Assembly (NCBI GenBank): GCA_021413825.1
Contig: JAIOPQ010000015.1
Coordinates: forward strand, 34,793 to 98,792
Origin: Spirochaetia bacterium
GTDB lineage: Bacteria > Spirochaetota > Leptospiria > Leptospirales > Leptonemataceae
Direction of reading: 5' to 3'
Length of the DNA: 64,000 nt
The notes under the pieces are model-generated. The model searched no databases. It had not been told where the DNA came from and was given only the letters and a program-made list of their open reading frames with translations. The position numbers and the translations under genes are program-made. Shown here piece after piece: positions 1-8,739 of this stretch. How positions within the stretch are numbered: position 1 is the stretch's first letter; every line of letters begins with the position of its first letter.

Positions 1-637
1 CCAGAGCAAAGACTAATACAGAAGCCGCATGGCCGGCAAAATACGGTGACCTACCTACCAATCCCGGCAACAATTCGCGAAACAAAATCTCCTCCAGGAG
101 AGGTGCAAGCCCTGCTCCCAGGAGCAAAATTAGCAGAGTCAGTCTGTCCTGATGAATCACTCCTATGAAATCTTCCATGCCAATCAATGAAATGAGCCAG
201 ATCAATGCCAGGGTAACGCAAACAAACACGACGAAACTTTCGCCCTGATCAGGCAGTCTGAAGAGCGCGCGCAGACGATGCGGGGGCACAAAGTAAAGAG
301 CAAGGGGTGCCAGCCCGCCAAGGAGCATTGGGGCAAATAGCGCAAGCCTGGTATGCTCTGGCAGACGGTCGGGGTAGATGAACCAGAGCAAGACTCCGAT
401 CATGCAGGCCAGGATGCTGAGCAACGCAGGAAGGGCGCGGCGCTCACGGCTGATTTCTCGGCTGAGTGCTTCTTCAATGAGTCGACGATCCGACTGACTT
501 TTCTTTTTATATGAATCGAACGCTGCGTTCAGCTCCTGAAGGTCTGCGAGGCGCAAATAGCGCGCAATCTCCCGCCGAAACTTACCCGGAAGCAGCCGCC
601 AGAGAAGAGCCGATTGTTCGCGCTTGACCTGACTCAC
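1..637 (-). CDS. CPBP (CAAX-like) intramembrane metalloprotease, 3' end cut by window
   Basis: Reading the minus strand from a GTG at 637 gives an open frame that runs off the window at base 1. About 60 charged, soluble residues are followed by at least three hydrophobic segments, then a stretch containing LLEEILFRELLPG. The EExxxR signature inside a membrane segment is the hallmark of the CPBP (Abi/CAAX protease) family, membrane metalloproteases acting on prenylated or other membrane substrates. The C-terminal His-containing motifs lie outside the window. The start is uncertain: no ATG is present and GTG at 637 is the best candidate. The gene is divergent from asd with about 60 bp between. 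A second, unrelated CPBP gene lies at 25431. Family assignment is fairly safe; substrate unknown. Confidence 0.7.
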   Translation of the reverse strand, partial: MSQVKREQSALLWRLLPGKFRREIARYLRLADLQELNAAFDSYKKKSQSDRRLIEEALSREISRERRALPALLSILACMIGVLLWFIYPDRLPEHTRLALFAPMLLGGLAPLALYFVPPHRLRALFRLPDQGESFVVFVCVTLALIWLISLIGMEDFIGVIHQDRLTLLILLLGAGLAPLLEEILFRELLPGLVGRSPYFAGHAASVLVFAL

Positions 638-696
638 AGCAGCAAAAAATCCGAACTGTCGCGCGTTTGCGCGGCAGATCCTGGGAGAAGATGAGA

Positions 697-1692
697 ATGA
701 AGCATGTAGCTATTGTCGGCGCAACCGGTGCCGTTGGTCAGGAAATGATCCGAGTACTTGAACAGAGGAAGTTTCCAGTTTCTAAACTCACGCTTCTGGC
801 AAGCAAACGCTCTCTCGGGAAATCCTTGATGTATCTTGGCCAGCCTGTAGCAATCGAGGAACTAAAGCATGATTCCTTCACCGGTGTTGATATTGCCCTT
901 TTCAGTGCAGGCGCTACAACCACAAAAGAATTTGCTCCAATTGCTGTGAAAGCCGGGGCTGTCGTTGTGGATAATTCATCCGCATTCAGAATGGACCCTG
1001 GAACACCCCTTGTGATTCCGGAAATTAATCCGGAAGATATCAAAGATCACAAAGGGATCATTGCAAACCCAAACTGCTGTGCGATCATTCTACTTATGGC
1101 CGTCTATCCCATTCATAAAATCAATCCAATCAAGCGAATCATTGTATCTACGTATCAATCGGCTTCGGGTGCCGGTGCCAAAGCAATGGAAGAACTGCGC
1201 CTTCAAGCTGCGGACGTTCTGGCCGGCAAACAGGCAGTGCCCGCAGTATTTCAGTTTCCAATAGCGTTTAACGTCTTCAGCCATAACGCAAGTATGGATA
1301 TGGAATCCGGTTACAACGGCGAAGAGCTAAAGGTGATCGAAGAATCGCACAAGATTCTCCATAACAACATCCCCATTTCTCCTACATGTATTCGCGTTTC
1401 AACAATGCGTGCGCACGCAGAATCGGTTCACCTGGAGTTGACTAACCCTGCAGATCTTGACGCTATCCGCAAAGCAATCGAAAGTTCGCCAGGCGTTCGT
1501 CTCCAGGACGACAGAAAAACAAACCACTTTCCCATGCCACTTGAAGCCAGTGGGCAGGATGATGTGTTTGTGGGTCGACTGCGTCGCGACATAGCTTCAA
1601 AAGACGGTCGCGAAATGGATTTGTTCTGCTGCGGTGATCAGCTTTTGAAAGGCGCTGCATTAAATGCAGTGCAGATCGCCGAGCTGCTCTAG
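697..1692 (+). CDS. asd: Aspartate-semialdehyde dehydrogenase
   Basis: NADPH-dependent reduction of aspartyl phosphate to aspartate semialdehyde, the branch-point step to lysine/diaminopimelate, threonine and methionine. The protein (331 residues) opens with VAIVGATGAVGQEM, a Rossmann dinucleotide-binding loop, has VVDNSSAFRMD (substrate/phosphate region) and the catalytic cysteine motif NPNCCAI (the usual form is NPNCST/A). The C-terminal domain carries the RVSTMRAHAESVHLEL segment typical of the family. Start chosen at ATG 697, about 9 bp after GGGAG; ATG 691 is possible but too close to the ribosome site. Length matches the family. The next gene follows after 15 bp, suggesting cotranscription with the DJ-1 protein. 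Confidence 0.93.
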   Translation: MKHVAIVGATGAVGQEMIRVLEQRKFPVSKLTLLASKRSLGKSLMYLGQPVAIEELKHDSFTGVDIALFSAGATTTKEFAPIAVKAGAVVVDNSSAFRMDPGTPLVIPEINPEDIKDHKGIIANPNCCAIILLMAVYPIHKINPIKRIIVSTYQSASGAGAKAMEELRLQAADVLAGKQAVPAVFQFPIAFNVFSHNASMDMESGYNGEELKVIEESHKILHNNIPISPTCIRVSTMRAHAESVHLELTNPADLDAIRKAIESSPGVRLQDDRKTNHFPMPLEASGQDDVFVGRLRRDIASKDGREMDLFCCGDQLLKGAALNAVQIAELL

Positions 1693-1707
1693 TACAAGGA
1701 GGTTCGT

Positions 1708-2256
1708 ATGCCCAGAGTACTCGTTCCGCTTGCAGACGGTTTTGAAGAAATGGAGGGTATCATTGTAATCGATGTACTCAGGCGCGCCGGTATTGAAGTA
1801 GTTACTGCAAGTCTCACTGGTGAAGTTGTAACTGCTGCTCGCCATACCAGGCACCTGGCGGATCAGTCGCTCGATGCTGTTCTTTCCCAGGATTTTGATA
1901 TGATCATTCTTCCTGGCGGAGGGCCGGGTGCTGTTGCGCTCGAAAAAGACGTACGCATCAAAACCAAATTGCTTGAATTCAATTCAAAGAACAAACCAAT
2001 TGCGGCAATCTGTGCCGCGCCCAATGTGCTGCGATCGCATGGAATTTTAAAAGACGACGATCGATTTACAATGCATCCCGATGCAATGCCCAAAAGTCAA
2101 GGCGGTCAATATGTAAAGGATCGCATCGTCCACACCCGCAATATTACAACAAGCGTTGGCCCTGGGTCGTCGTTTGAATTTGCTCTGGAATTGGTTGAAC
2201 AGCTCTGCGGGAAAGAAAAGCGCGATGCAGTTGCCGGTCCCATGCACCTTCCCTGA
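1708..2256 (+). CDS. DJ-1/PfpI family protein (YajL/ThiJ-like)
   Basis: A 182-residue single-domain protein of the DJ-1/PfpI superfamily. The N-terminal VLVPLADGFEEMEGI contains the conserved Glu of the nucleophile elbow environment, IILPGGGPGA is the family's glycine loop, and IAAICAAPNVL holds the nucleophilic cysteine. Bacterial YajL/DJ-1 proteins protect against oxidative and carbonyl stress (chaperone or deglycase activity is debated). It has a strong ribosome site (aaggaggt) immediately upstream and sits 15 bp after asd, so it probably shares asd's transcript. The exact biochemical role cannot be read from sequence. Confidence 0.88.
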   Translation: MPRVLVPLADGFEEMEGIIVIDVLRRAGIEVVTASLTGEVVTAARHTRHLADQSLDAVLSQDFDMIILPGGGPGAVALEKDVRIKTKLLEFNSKNKPIAAICAAPNVLRSHGILKDDDRFTMHPDAMPKSQGGQYVKDRIVHTRNITTSVGPGSSFEFALELVEQLCGKEKRDAVAGPMHLP

Positions 2257-2282
2257 AGTGTACGGTTTCCCGAGGCTAGGGC

Positions 2283-4229
2283 CTACAACTTTTGGCGCGA
2301 TATTGCTTCTTTGATCTCAGAAATCTTTGCGCGCGCAATTGACCTCCCGGCTTCGATGATCGCTTGCTTTCGATCAAAATCGAACGTATCAAAGCCAGTA
2401 ACGTCAGGACTGAGTAAGTAATCAAAATCGCCCAGGCGAAGTTTCAATAGTTCCCGGCTTTCCATTGTGATCGATCTATTAATGATCTTTAGAATGGGAG
2501 GAATTGCAAAATACTCACGAATTCCCCTGAGCCAGCCTTTGGACGAACGAACACCGAAATCCACAGGCATCTTATCTTCAAGCGAAGTAACATTTATACC
2601 GAGGACTACGGGAAATCCGCGGGCGCGAAGTATATCGCCAGGCAAATTGTTTAGCACGGCACCATCTACCAGGGCGTATTCTCCAAGGCGCAGCGGAGGA
2701 AAAACTCCAGGCAGACTCACACTGGCGCGCAGAGCCGTTGCAAGATATCCTTTATCAAATACAATGTTTCTGCCGGAGTTCAAGTCCGCGCTGTTACAGA
2801 AAAATGGAAGTTTCAAGTCTTCAAAGCGTGTGTTACCGAAGAATCTGAGCAGTACACGGTTCAGCTTGTTACCGCTGAAGAAGCTTACGAGCGGAAGTCT
2901 ACGATCTAGAATCGACGACGCAGTTGGTAGAAGCCTGCGCACCTGGTATTCAATGTCTTCTGCGCGAATTCCAGTGCAATACGCAGCACCTATGACCGCA
3001 CCCATGGAAGTGCCGGCCACAGCATCGAACTCAATTCCGTTTTCTTCCAGAACTTCAAGAACGCCAATGTGGGCAAATGATCTTGCTCCGCCACCACCAA
3101 GACAGAGTGCTCGGGAAGTTCCAGTTACCACACGGGCTATTCGACGGATCGCGCTACGTGTCGTTGCATCGGTTTGTTCAATTCGATCAGAGTAGCCGGA
3201 CAGTCGAACGTGTTTTTCAAATCTTCCTTCAACTATGTGCGGCAATGGACCATCATTCGTGGCCTCGTGAGTTACTAGAATGGCGCGTGAGAAAAATCCG
3301 GAATCAATTTCAATGCAACGCGAAACCGTTTCCGCAAAGATCTTGCTACGCAGTACGCGAGGATCTCGGCAAGACTGAACCAGAATCGTGCGATCGCTTT
3401 GCGCAATTGCCTCTACTGTCAATGAATCGCCGTGAACCGAATGCGGATCAATCAGCACAGCGCCATAGTACTTCTTAAGAAGGGCTATTAGACCTGGAAG
3501 AATGCTTATAAGTTTTGCGCGATCTTTTGAATGGAGTTGGCCGTAGAACACATCCAATGAACCATTGATAGCCAGACCTTCAGGATATTCTGGCCATGCT
3601 TCAATCAGATTGAGCAAGTCCTTGGCAGGTCGATCACGGAAAACGGAATTCCCATTCCAGGATAAGAGGACAATAGGATCAGAACTTATTTCAGCGAGTG
3701 CATCACCCAGTGCCACGCAAAGTTCACTTCCATTGTGCGGGTTATCCGGATAGAGCATTGCAAGACACGTATGCGAATGTTCAATTTCGGTAGGTCGCAT
3801 GCGATTGCGCAACCGCTGCGAGAGAAGTTTCGATAATGCTTCACCGACCGTTGGCTCGGTTGACAGCAGTCGAAAGAATGCTGGACCTGGAATAAACAAA
3901 ATAGTAGAATCCAGAGCTGCTTCCGCATTTGAAGAATGAGTTTCTCCGGAAAGGAAACTCACTTCCCCAAACAAACTACCGCGACTCTGAACTCCGATTA
4001 GCCTGCGCTCACCCGGGGTACTATCGCTCAGCACGTGAATTTCTCCGTCGCGAACCAGGTAAAGTCCGTCTGGTATTCCACCCGCCTTGTAGACTATGTC
4101 ACCCTTCTTGATTTTACGGATGCGTAGCTCGGGCAATAATTCCCCAAGCCCGGGACTGCCCGGAGGGATATGTGCAAACAAAGGCACGGCTGTCAAAAAC
4201 CGCTCGAGGTTGGAAGGATCGTTTGGCAT
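2283..4229 (-). CDS. Patatin-like phospholipase with N-terminal cyclic-nucleotide-binding domain
   Basis: A 648-residue protein similar in layout to bacterial neuropathy-target-esterase/RssA-type lipases. Residues about 15-135 form a cNMP-binding/CRP-like barrel (GLYLVRDGEIHVL, SRGSLFGEVSFLSGE). A middle region resembles the degenerate NTE linker. From about residue 375 comes a patatin domain: oxyanion motif GGGGARSFAHIG, nucleophile elbow GTSMG, and the Asp of the catalytic dyad in LVDGAVLNN. It hydrolyses (lyso)phospholipid acyl chains, probably at the inner face of the membrane. No signal peptide is seen. The gene is the last in a minus-strand run and converges with the DJ-1 gene. Confidence 0.9.
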   Translation of the reverse strand: MPNDPSNLERFLTAVPLFAHIPPGSPGLGELLPELRIRKIKKGDIVYKAGGIPDGLYLVRDGEIHVLSDSTPGERRLIGVQSRGSLFGEVSFLSGETHSSNAEAALDSTILFIPGPAFFRLLSTEPTVGEALSKLLSQRLRNRMRPTEIEHSHTCLAMLYPDNPHNGSELCVALGDALAEISSDPIVLLSWNGNSVFRDRPAKDLLNLIEAWPEYPEGLAINGSLDVFYGQLHSKDRAKLISILPGLIALLKKYYGAVLIDPHSVHGDSLTVEAIAQSDRTILVQSCRDPRVLRSKIFAETVSRCIEIDSGFFSRAILVTHEATNDGPLPHIVEGRFEKHVRLSGYSDRIEQTDATTRSAIRRIARVVTGTSRALCLGGGGARSFAHIGVLEVLEENGIEFDAVAGTSMGAVIGAAYCTGIRAEDIEYQVRRLLPTASSILDRRLPLVSFFSGNKLNRVLLRFFGNTRFEDLKLPFFCNSADLNSGRNIVFDKGYLATALRASVSLPGVFPPLRLGEYALVDGAVLNNLPGDILRARGFPVVLGINVTSLEDKMPVDFGVRSSKGWLRGIREYFAIPPILKIINRSITMESRELLKLRLGDFDYLLSPDVTGFDTFDFDRKQAIIEAGRSIARAKISEIKEAISRQKL

Positions 4230-4273
4230 ACTGCTCGGTTACAATAACGGCAGCAATTGGAAGAAGGACGAGA

Positions 4274-4711
4274 TCAGGCTTTAGGAATACGGCCTTTCAT
4301 GAGCAAGCTTACTTCAAAAACCTCGGCCTTGAGGTCGTCCACGTAGCTGAGTTCCGGGCATTTTACGCAATCGGGTGAGATGTCATAAATCTTACCGGTT
4401 TCTACATCGATGAAGTGATGATGATGGCGAGTATTTGAATCATAGTAAATGCGATCCGGAGCAAACACCAGTTCACGGAGCACATTCTTTTCTACAAAGA
4501 CGCGCAGAGTGTTGTAAACCGTTGCCTGGCTGACCTGTTCGTATTCGCGATTGAGTTCTGCAAGGATTTCATCTGCGGAAAGATGCTGGGGTTTTTGGAG
4601 AATTAGATGGGCGATTTCGATGCGTTGCGTTGTGGGATTTATGTCCTTTTCACGGAGAAGGTCAACGACCTCACGCTTACAGAGGCCAAACTTCGCTTGA
4701 TCCAGTTCCAT
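4274..4711 (-). CDS. Fur/PerR family metal-dependent transcriptional regulator
   Basis: A 145-residue Fur-superfamily repressor. The N-terminal winged helix includes NPTTQRIEIAHLI and the DNA-recognition helix region VSQATVYNTLRVF. The metal site region is TRHHHHFIDVETGKIYDI, with an HHHH cluster as in Fur/PerR/Zur proteins, followed by one CxxC (CVKC). Absence of the second CxxC means the structural zinc site is either partial or missing. Peroxide, iron or zinc sensing cannot be distinguished by eye; leptospires have several PerR/Fur paralogues. It lies between the patatin lipase and kdpE, about 44 bp upstream of the lipase start. Confidence 0.88.
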   Translation of the reverse strand: MELDQAKFGLCKREVVDLLREKDINPTTQRIEIAHLILQKPQHLSADEILAELNREYEQVSQATVYNTLRVFVEKNVLRELVFAPDRIYYDSNTRHHHHFIDVETGKIYDISPDCVKCPELSYVDDLKAEVFEVSLLMKGRIPKA

Positions 4712-4881
4712 ATTTCCCCTGCGTTCTCCGATCGAATTCTGATTTCAACTTAGACTGAGTTTACAGGTACGACAACCATTTTTTGCTCCCCGATCTGCGA
4801 CCAGCCCTGACGAAATCTACTTCGACGGGAATTGAGATCGCACAAAATCCCCGGTTCTCAGGTAAAAATAGTTGAAGTTGT

Positions 4882-5568
4882 TTAAGATTCAGCGCTTGCG
4901 ATTCGATAGCCCACTCCGGGCTCCGTGCGAATCAGACCTGGCCTGGACGGATCAATTTCCAACTTCTGGCGAAGTTGATTGATGTGCACGCGCAGCGCTC
5001 CGGATTCGTTTCGGGCGCCTTCGCCCCAGACCTCGCGAATGATTTGTTGGTGCGTAAGCACGCGCCCTGCGTGTTTTGCGAGTAGCCCAAACAGAGTGTA
5101 TTCAGTGGGAGTTAGATGAATTTCCTTTCCGTGAACTGATACGATACGCCTGAGCAAGTCCACGGTCACGTGGCCTATTTTGAGATTCGCTTCGCCTGGA
5201 TGGGCCGCACGCCTCAGTGCAACACGAATGCGCGCAAGCAATTCTCCCATTACAAAAGGCTTTGTCAAATAATCATCTGCACCCGCGTCAAGTAGCGCTA
5301 TCTTATCTTCATCACCGGCCAATACAGATAAGACGATCACAGGAACCTGACTAAACTCACGGGCGCGTTTGAGTAACTCAAGTCCATGCATGTCTGGTAA
5401 ATTCAGGTCTAGAACGACAAGATCGGGCGGCATACCAGCGAGGAGCGCCAACCCCTGGTCACCATTGCTTGCTTCAGCAATCACGTAACCATTTGCTTCG
5501 AGGCTAATGCGTAGCATTCTCCGAATCCGCAGATCATCATCGATCAAAAGTATACGCGCCCCGTTCAA
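4882..5568 (-). CDS. kdpE: KdpE response regulator (OmpR/PhoB type)
   Basis: DNA-binding response regulator partnered with KdpD to activate kdpABC under potassium limitation or osmotic upshift. The receiver domain (about residues 5-118) shows the acidic pocket ILLIDDDLRIRR, the phospho-acceptor Asp in VVLDLNLPD and the conserved Lys in YLTKPF. The C-terminal winged helix (HLTPTEYTLFGLLAKHAGRVLTH) is PhoB-like. The frame is open well upstream, but the best start is a TTG at 5568 whose TTGA overlaps the kdpD stop, giving 228 residues, the normal KdpE size, and implying translational coupling. Last gene of the kdpABCDE operon. Confidence 0.92.
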   Translation of the reverse strand: MNGARILLIDDDLRIRRMLRISLEANGYVIAEASNGDQGLALLAGMPPDLVVLDLNLPDMHGLELLKRAREFSQVPVIVLSVLAGDEDKIALLDAGADDYLTKPFVMGELLARIRVALRRAAHPGEANLKIGHVTVDLLRRIVSVHGKEIHLTPTEYTLFGLLAKHAGRVLTHQQIIREVWGEGARNESGALRVHINQLRQKLEIDPSRPGLIRTEPGVGYRIASAES

Positions 5569-8171
5569 ACAGTCCTCACTGGCAGTTTGATTGTGAATGC
5601 CACGCCTGGATTTTGATTTTCCGCAACGATTGATCCACCGTGAGCTTCTAAAATTGCTTTGCAAATTGACAAGCCAAGCCCGGCGCCAGCCTCGCTTCTA
5701 ACGGGCCCACGATAGAATTTTTCAAATGCACGCTCTGGCTCAGTTAACCCAGGGCCGTTGTCTCGAACAACAATCTCAATTTGATCTTCAGGTGCGGTAT
5801 GACGGTGTCTGATTGCAGCACTCACTTCTATGGTGGTTCCTGGTGGAGTATGAACAGTTGCGTTCAAGAATAAATTAAAGAATACCTGTTCGAGCAAAGT
5901 AAAATCTAGATTGGTCAAAACTGAATTGGGCTGAATGTGATTAACAAACACGTGTCCCGCGCGATCCTCCAGACGATTCATTGCTGAGGAAACCACCTCG
6001 AACAGATCGTATTCAGATAAGCGCAACGATACGTGACCACCTTCAAACCTGCTCATATCTAGAAGGTTTCCAACCAGACGATTCAAAATAGCACCGCTTT
6101 CGCGAATTTCACGCAGTAGCGAATTTCGAGTTTCAATTGATGCGCCTGCTTGCGTATCCATCAAGCTGCTAACTGCACCTGTAATCGTCGTAAGGGGCGT
6201 GCGTAATTCATGTGATAAAGAATTTAATAGGATTGTATACATCTTCTCGGACTGCCTGGCAAGCATAGCAGTTCGCGCTCCTTCCGACAGATTCACGCGC
6301 TCAACAGAAAGTGCGATGAGGCTTGCCATAGTCTCAAGCAAGTTTTTCTTTTCGAGACTCAGCCGCTCTGTAAGTTCCAGGGCCAGGACGCCAACGGTAC
6401 CGGTCGCCGCAACCAGAGGCTGATAGTAACCAGCACTTCCGGATAACGTGTCTGAGAACCGGCCCGCGGGCTTTCGATTTTTCAGCACCCACGCTGCAAC
6501 CCCGAGCTCTCTTTCGTTGAGTTCGAATGTGCCTGCCCTTGTGGCCGAAAACGAATCCGCAGTCGATGACGTGAGTATGCAGGCATCGATTTGAAACACA
6601 TTTTGAATATTTTCTGCAGCAGCCTCCAATATAGCAGTCACTGAAACCGCCTTACTCAAGTCCCTCGTGAATTCAAATAGTGCTGCCATCCGAGCTTCGC
6701 GCTGTAACAGGGCGCGCTGGCTGGCCTTCAGGCGGGATGTAATTGTGCCTGTTGCAATCGCGACTACGAAAAATACACAGAACATCAGTACATCTTCCAA
6801 TTTGCTAATAAACAACAAATACTTTGGCGGAATAAATAGATAATTCCAGAGGGCAGCGCTCAGGGCACCGTTTAGGAGTGCGGGACCCCGTGAAAGCCTG
6901 GTGCCTGCAAACAATACAGAAAGCAAATAAACCAACGACAACGTCCAATAGCCCGTCCTCGATTCGATTGCAAGATTTACGATTGTAGCAATCCCAACGA
7001 TCTCAATTGCCGCAAGATAGGAACTCCATCCAGAGCTGCGTTCAGACCACCTGAATCTGGGTTTTCTCTCAGGGACCTGACCGCTTGCCGCAATCACATG
7101 TATATCAAATTCACCTCCGTATGTGCGAAGGAGCTGCTCTGCAAGTGTGGCTTGCCAGAAGTGTTTCCTGGGTATTCCACCAATTAAGATTCCTGATGCA
7201 CCTTTTCTGCGTGCCGCGTTCACAATTGCTCGAAGTGGGTCTGTGTCCGGTGCCAACAGAACCTCAGCGCCAAGTTCGTGTGCCAGATTCAGATGTTTCT
7301 CAAGAAGGTTCTGCTCTGAAACCGAACGACGCACACCAGTGTCAGAATAAATTGCAAACCACGCCGCTTTTCTATGAAATGCTAGCAGGCGCGCCCGGCG
7401 TAGAATGTGCTCTGTTCCCGGATGATCGGTTACAACTGCAACTACGCTTCCGGAAACTGCATTTGTTAATCCCTGCCCAACAATTTGAGCAGTATAGTCC
7501 AACGCAAGTTCACGGAGAAAATCAAGATTCTGTTTCTTGAAGAAGTTCCCCTTTGCAAGCTTTGCTTTTTCAAGCGCATAGATTTTTCCCTCCGCAAGTC
7601 GCTTAAGCAAGTCCTCTGGTGAAAGATCCACCAGTTCTATCTCATCTGCCTCATCCAGGATTGAATCAGGAATCGTTTCGCGTACAGGCACGCTTGTCGC
7701 ACGTTCTACTGCCTCAGCCTGACTTTCAAGATGCTGCACATTGACAGTAGTATACACATCAATTCCGTTTTCTATTAGTTCGCGCACGTCACGATAACGC
7801 TTTGGGTGGCGAAAACCAGGCGGATTGGTGTGCGCCAGTTCATCTACCAGCACGAGTGAAGGTTTTCGCGCCAGGATTCCTTCCACATCCATGTCTTCGA
7901 CAGCAACGCCGCGGTGATCCATTCGCTTGCGTGGAATAGCCTCAAGGCCAGATACGAGTTCCTGGGTTTCAGCTCGACCGTGCGTTTCAACGTAACCGAT
8001 TACGACGTCTCGTCCATCTTCCTTGAATCTATGGGCAGCGCGAAGCATGGCGCACGTTTTACCAACGCCCGCTGCCATACCAAAGAAAACCTTGAGCCGT
8101 CCACGCCGCTGCCCGGCCTCCTCTTTCTGGATGCTTGCCAGAAGCAAATCCGGATCTGGCCGATCTTCCAT
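5565..8171 (-). CDS. kdpD: KdpD osmosensitive potassium-channel sensor histidine kinase
   Basis: Membrane sensor kinase for K+ limitation. The N-terminal KdpD domain has a Walker A loop (GMAAGVGKT) and the LVDELAHTN motif, followed by a USP-like domain, four closely spaced transmembrane segments (around residues 380-490), a GAF-like region, and the kinase core with H-box SHELRTPLTTITG, the N-box region and the G-box VRDNGPGL. Start chosen at the ATG at 8171 that overlaps the kdpC stop (TGATG); an in-frame ATG at 8192 is an alternative. About 868 residues, normal for the family. It is coupled to kdpE by a 4-bp overlap. Confidence 0.93.
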   Translation of the reverse strand: MEDRPDPDLLLASIQKEEAGQRRGRLKVFFGMAAGVGKTCAMLRAAHRFKEDGRDVVIGYVETHGRAETQELVSGLEAIPRKRMDHRGVAVEDMDVEGILARKPSLVLVDELAHTNPPGFRHPKRYRDVRELIENGIDVYTTVNVQHLESQAEAVERATSVPVRETIPDSILDEADEIELVDLSPEDLLKRLAEGKIYALEKAKLAKGNFFKKQNLDFLRELALDYTAQIVGQGLTNAVSGSVVAVVTDHPGTEHILRRARLLAFHRKAAWFAIYSDTGVRRSVSEQNLLEKHLNLAHELGAEVLLAPDTDPLRAIVNAARRKGASGILIGGIPRKHFWQATLAEQLLRTYGGEFDIHVIAASGQVPERKPRFRWSERSSGWSSYLAAIEIVGIATIVNLAIESRTGYWTLSLVYLLSVLFAGTRLSRGPALLNGALSAALWNYLFIPPKYLLFISKLEDVLMFCVFFVVAIATGTITSRLKASQRALLQREARMAALFEFTRDLSKAVSVTAILEAAAENIQNVFQIDACILTSSTADSFSATRAGTFELNERELGVAAWVLKNRKPAGRFSDTLSGSAGYYQPLVAATGTVGVLALELTERLSLEKKNLLETMASLIALSVERVNLSEGARTAMLARQSEKMYTILLNSLSHELRTPLTTITGAVSSLMDTQAGASIETRNSLLREIRESGAILNRLVGNLLDMSRFEGGHVSLRLSEYDLFEVVSSAMNRLEDRAGHVFVNHIQPNSVLTNLDFTLLEQVFFNLFLNATVHTPPGTTIEVSAAIRHRHTAPEDQIEIVVRDNGPGLTEPERAFEKFYRGPVRSEAGAGLGLSICKAILEAHGGSIVAENQNPGVAFTIKLPVRTV

Positions 8172-8731
8172 CACAGATTCTTTTCCATCCACAGATTCAA
8201 CATCAACACGTTTATGCGCTCCTGACCAAGAATTTCAAATTGCGGGTGCTCAATTGATTCTTCAAGATGTTGCTCCAGGCTCTTCTTCTGTTCTGCAGAG
8301 AGCTTTCTTGCTTTCATGATCCTCGGAAGTTGAAAATAAGCTGCCTCGGGACTGATATGAGGATCGAGTCCACTTGCAGATGCCGCTAACAAATCGCCTG
8401 GAACTATGATACCAGGATTGTCTGCCTGCAGAACTCTGCGTCGTTCAAGCACGGTTGTTTGCCAGGTTTTGTTTGTGGCCGCAGCATTACTTGCTCCAGA
8501 TGGAACCGTTGCGAAATCCGCAGCAGACGGTCGCGAGTGAAAGAATCCCGGCTTTGCAAAATTCTGCGCTATTAATTCTGAACCTACGGCACTCTGTCCC
8601 TGGTATACCAAGCTTCCATTAGCCCTGGAGACAAACAGTTGTGCCATTCCAGTGACAAGCAATGGATACAGTAGCCCCGTAAAGATTGTCAGAAACAACA
8701 AGAAGGTAAGCGATCTAAGAATTTCTTTCAT
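8171..8731 (-). CDS. kdpC: KdpC subunit of K+-transporting ATPase
   Basis: Small single-span subunit that increases K+ affinity of the KdpFABC pump. One N-terminal transmembrane segment (about residues 5-32) is followed by a periplasmic domain with the family motifs GSELIAQNF, FHSRPSAAD and the C-terminal DPHISPEAAYFQLPRI. Length (186) is typical. It begins 8 bp after kdpB and its stop overlaps the kdpD start, so the operon is translationally chained. Confidence 0.95.
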   Translation of the reverse strand: MKEILRSLTFLLFLTIFTGLLYPLLVTGMAQLFVSRANGSLVYQGQSAVGSELIAQNFAKPGFFHSRPSAADFATVPSGASNAAATNKTWQTTVLERRRVLQADNPGIIVPGDLLAASASGLDPHISPEAAYFQLPRIMKARKLSAEQKKSLEQHLEESIEHPQFEILGQERINVLMLNLWMEKNL

Positions 8732-8739
8732 ATAGTCTC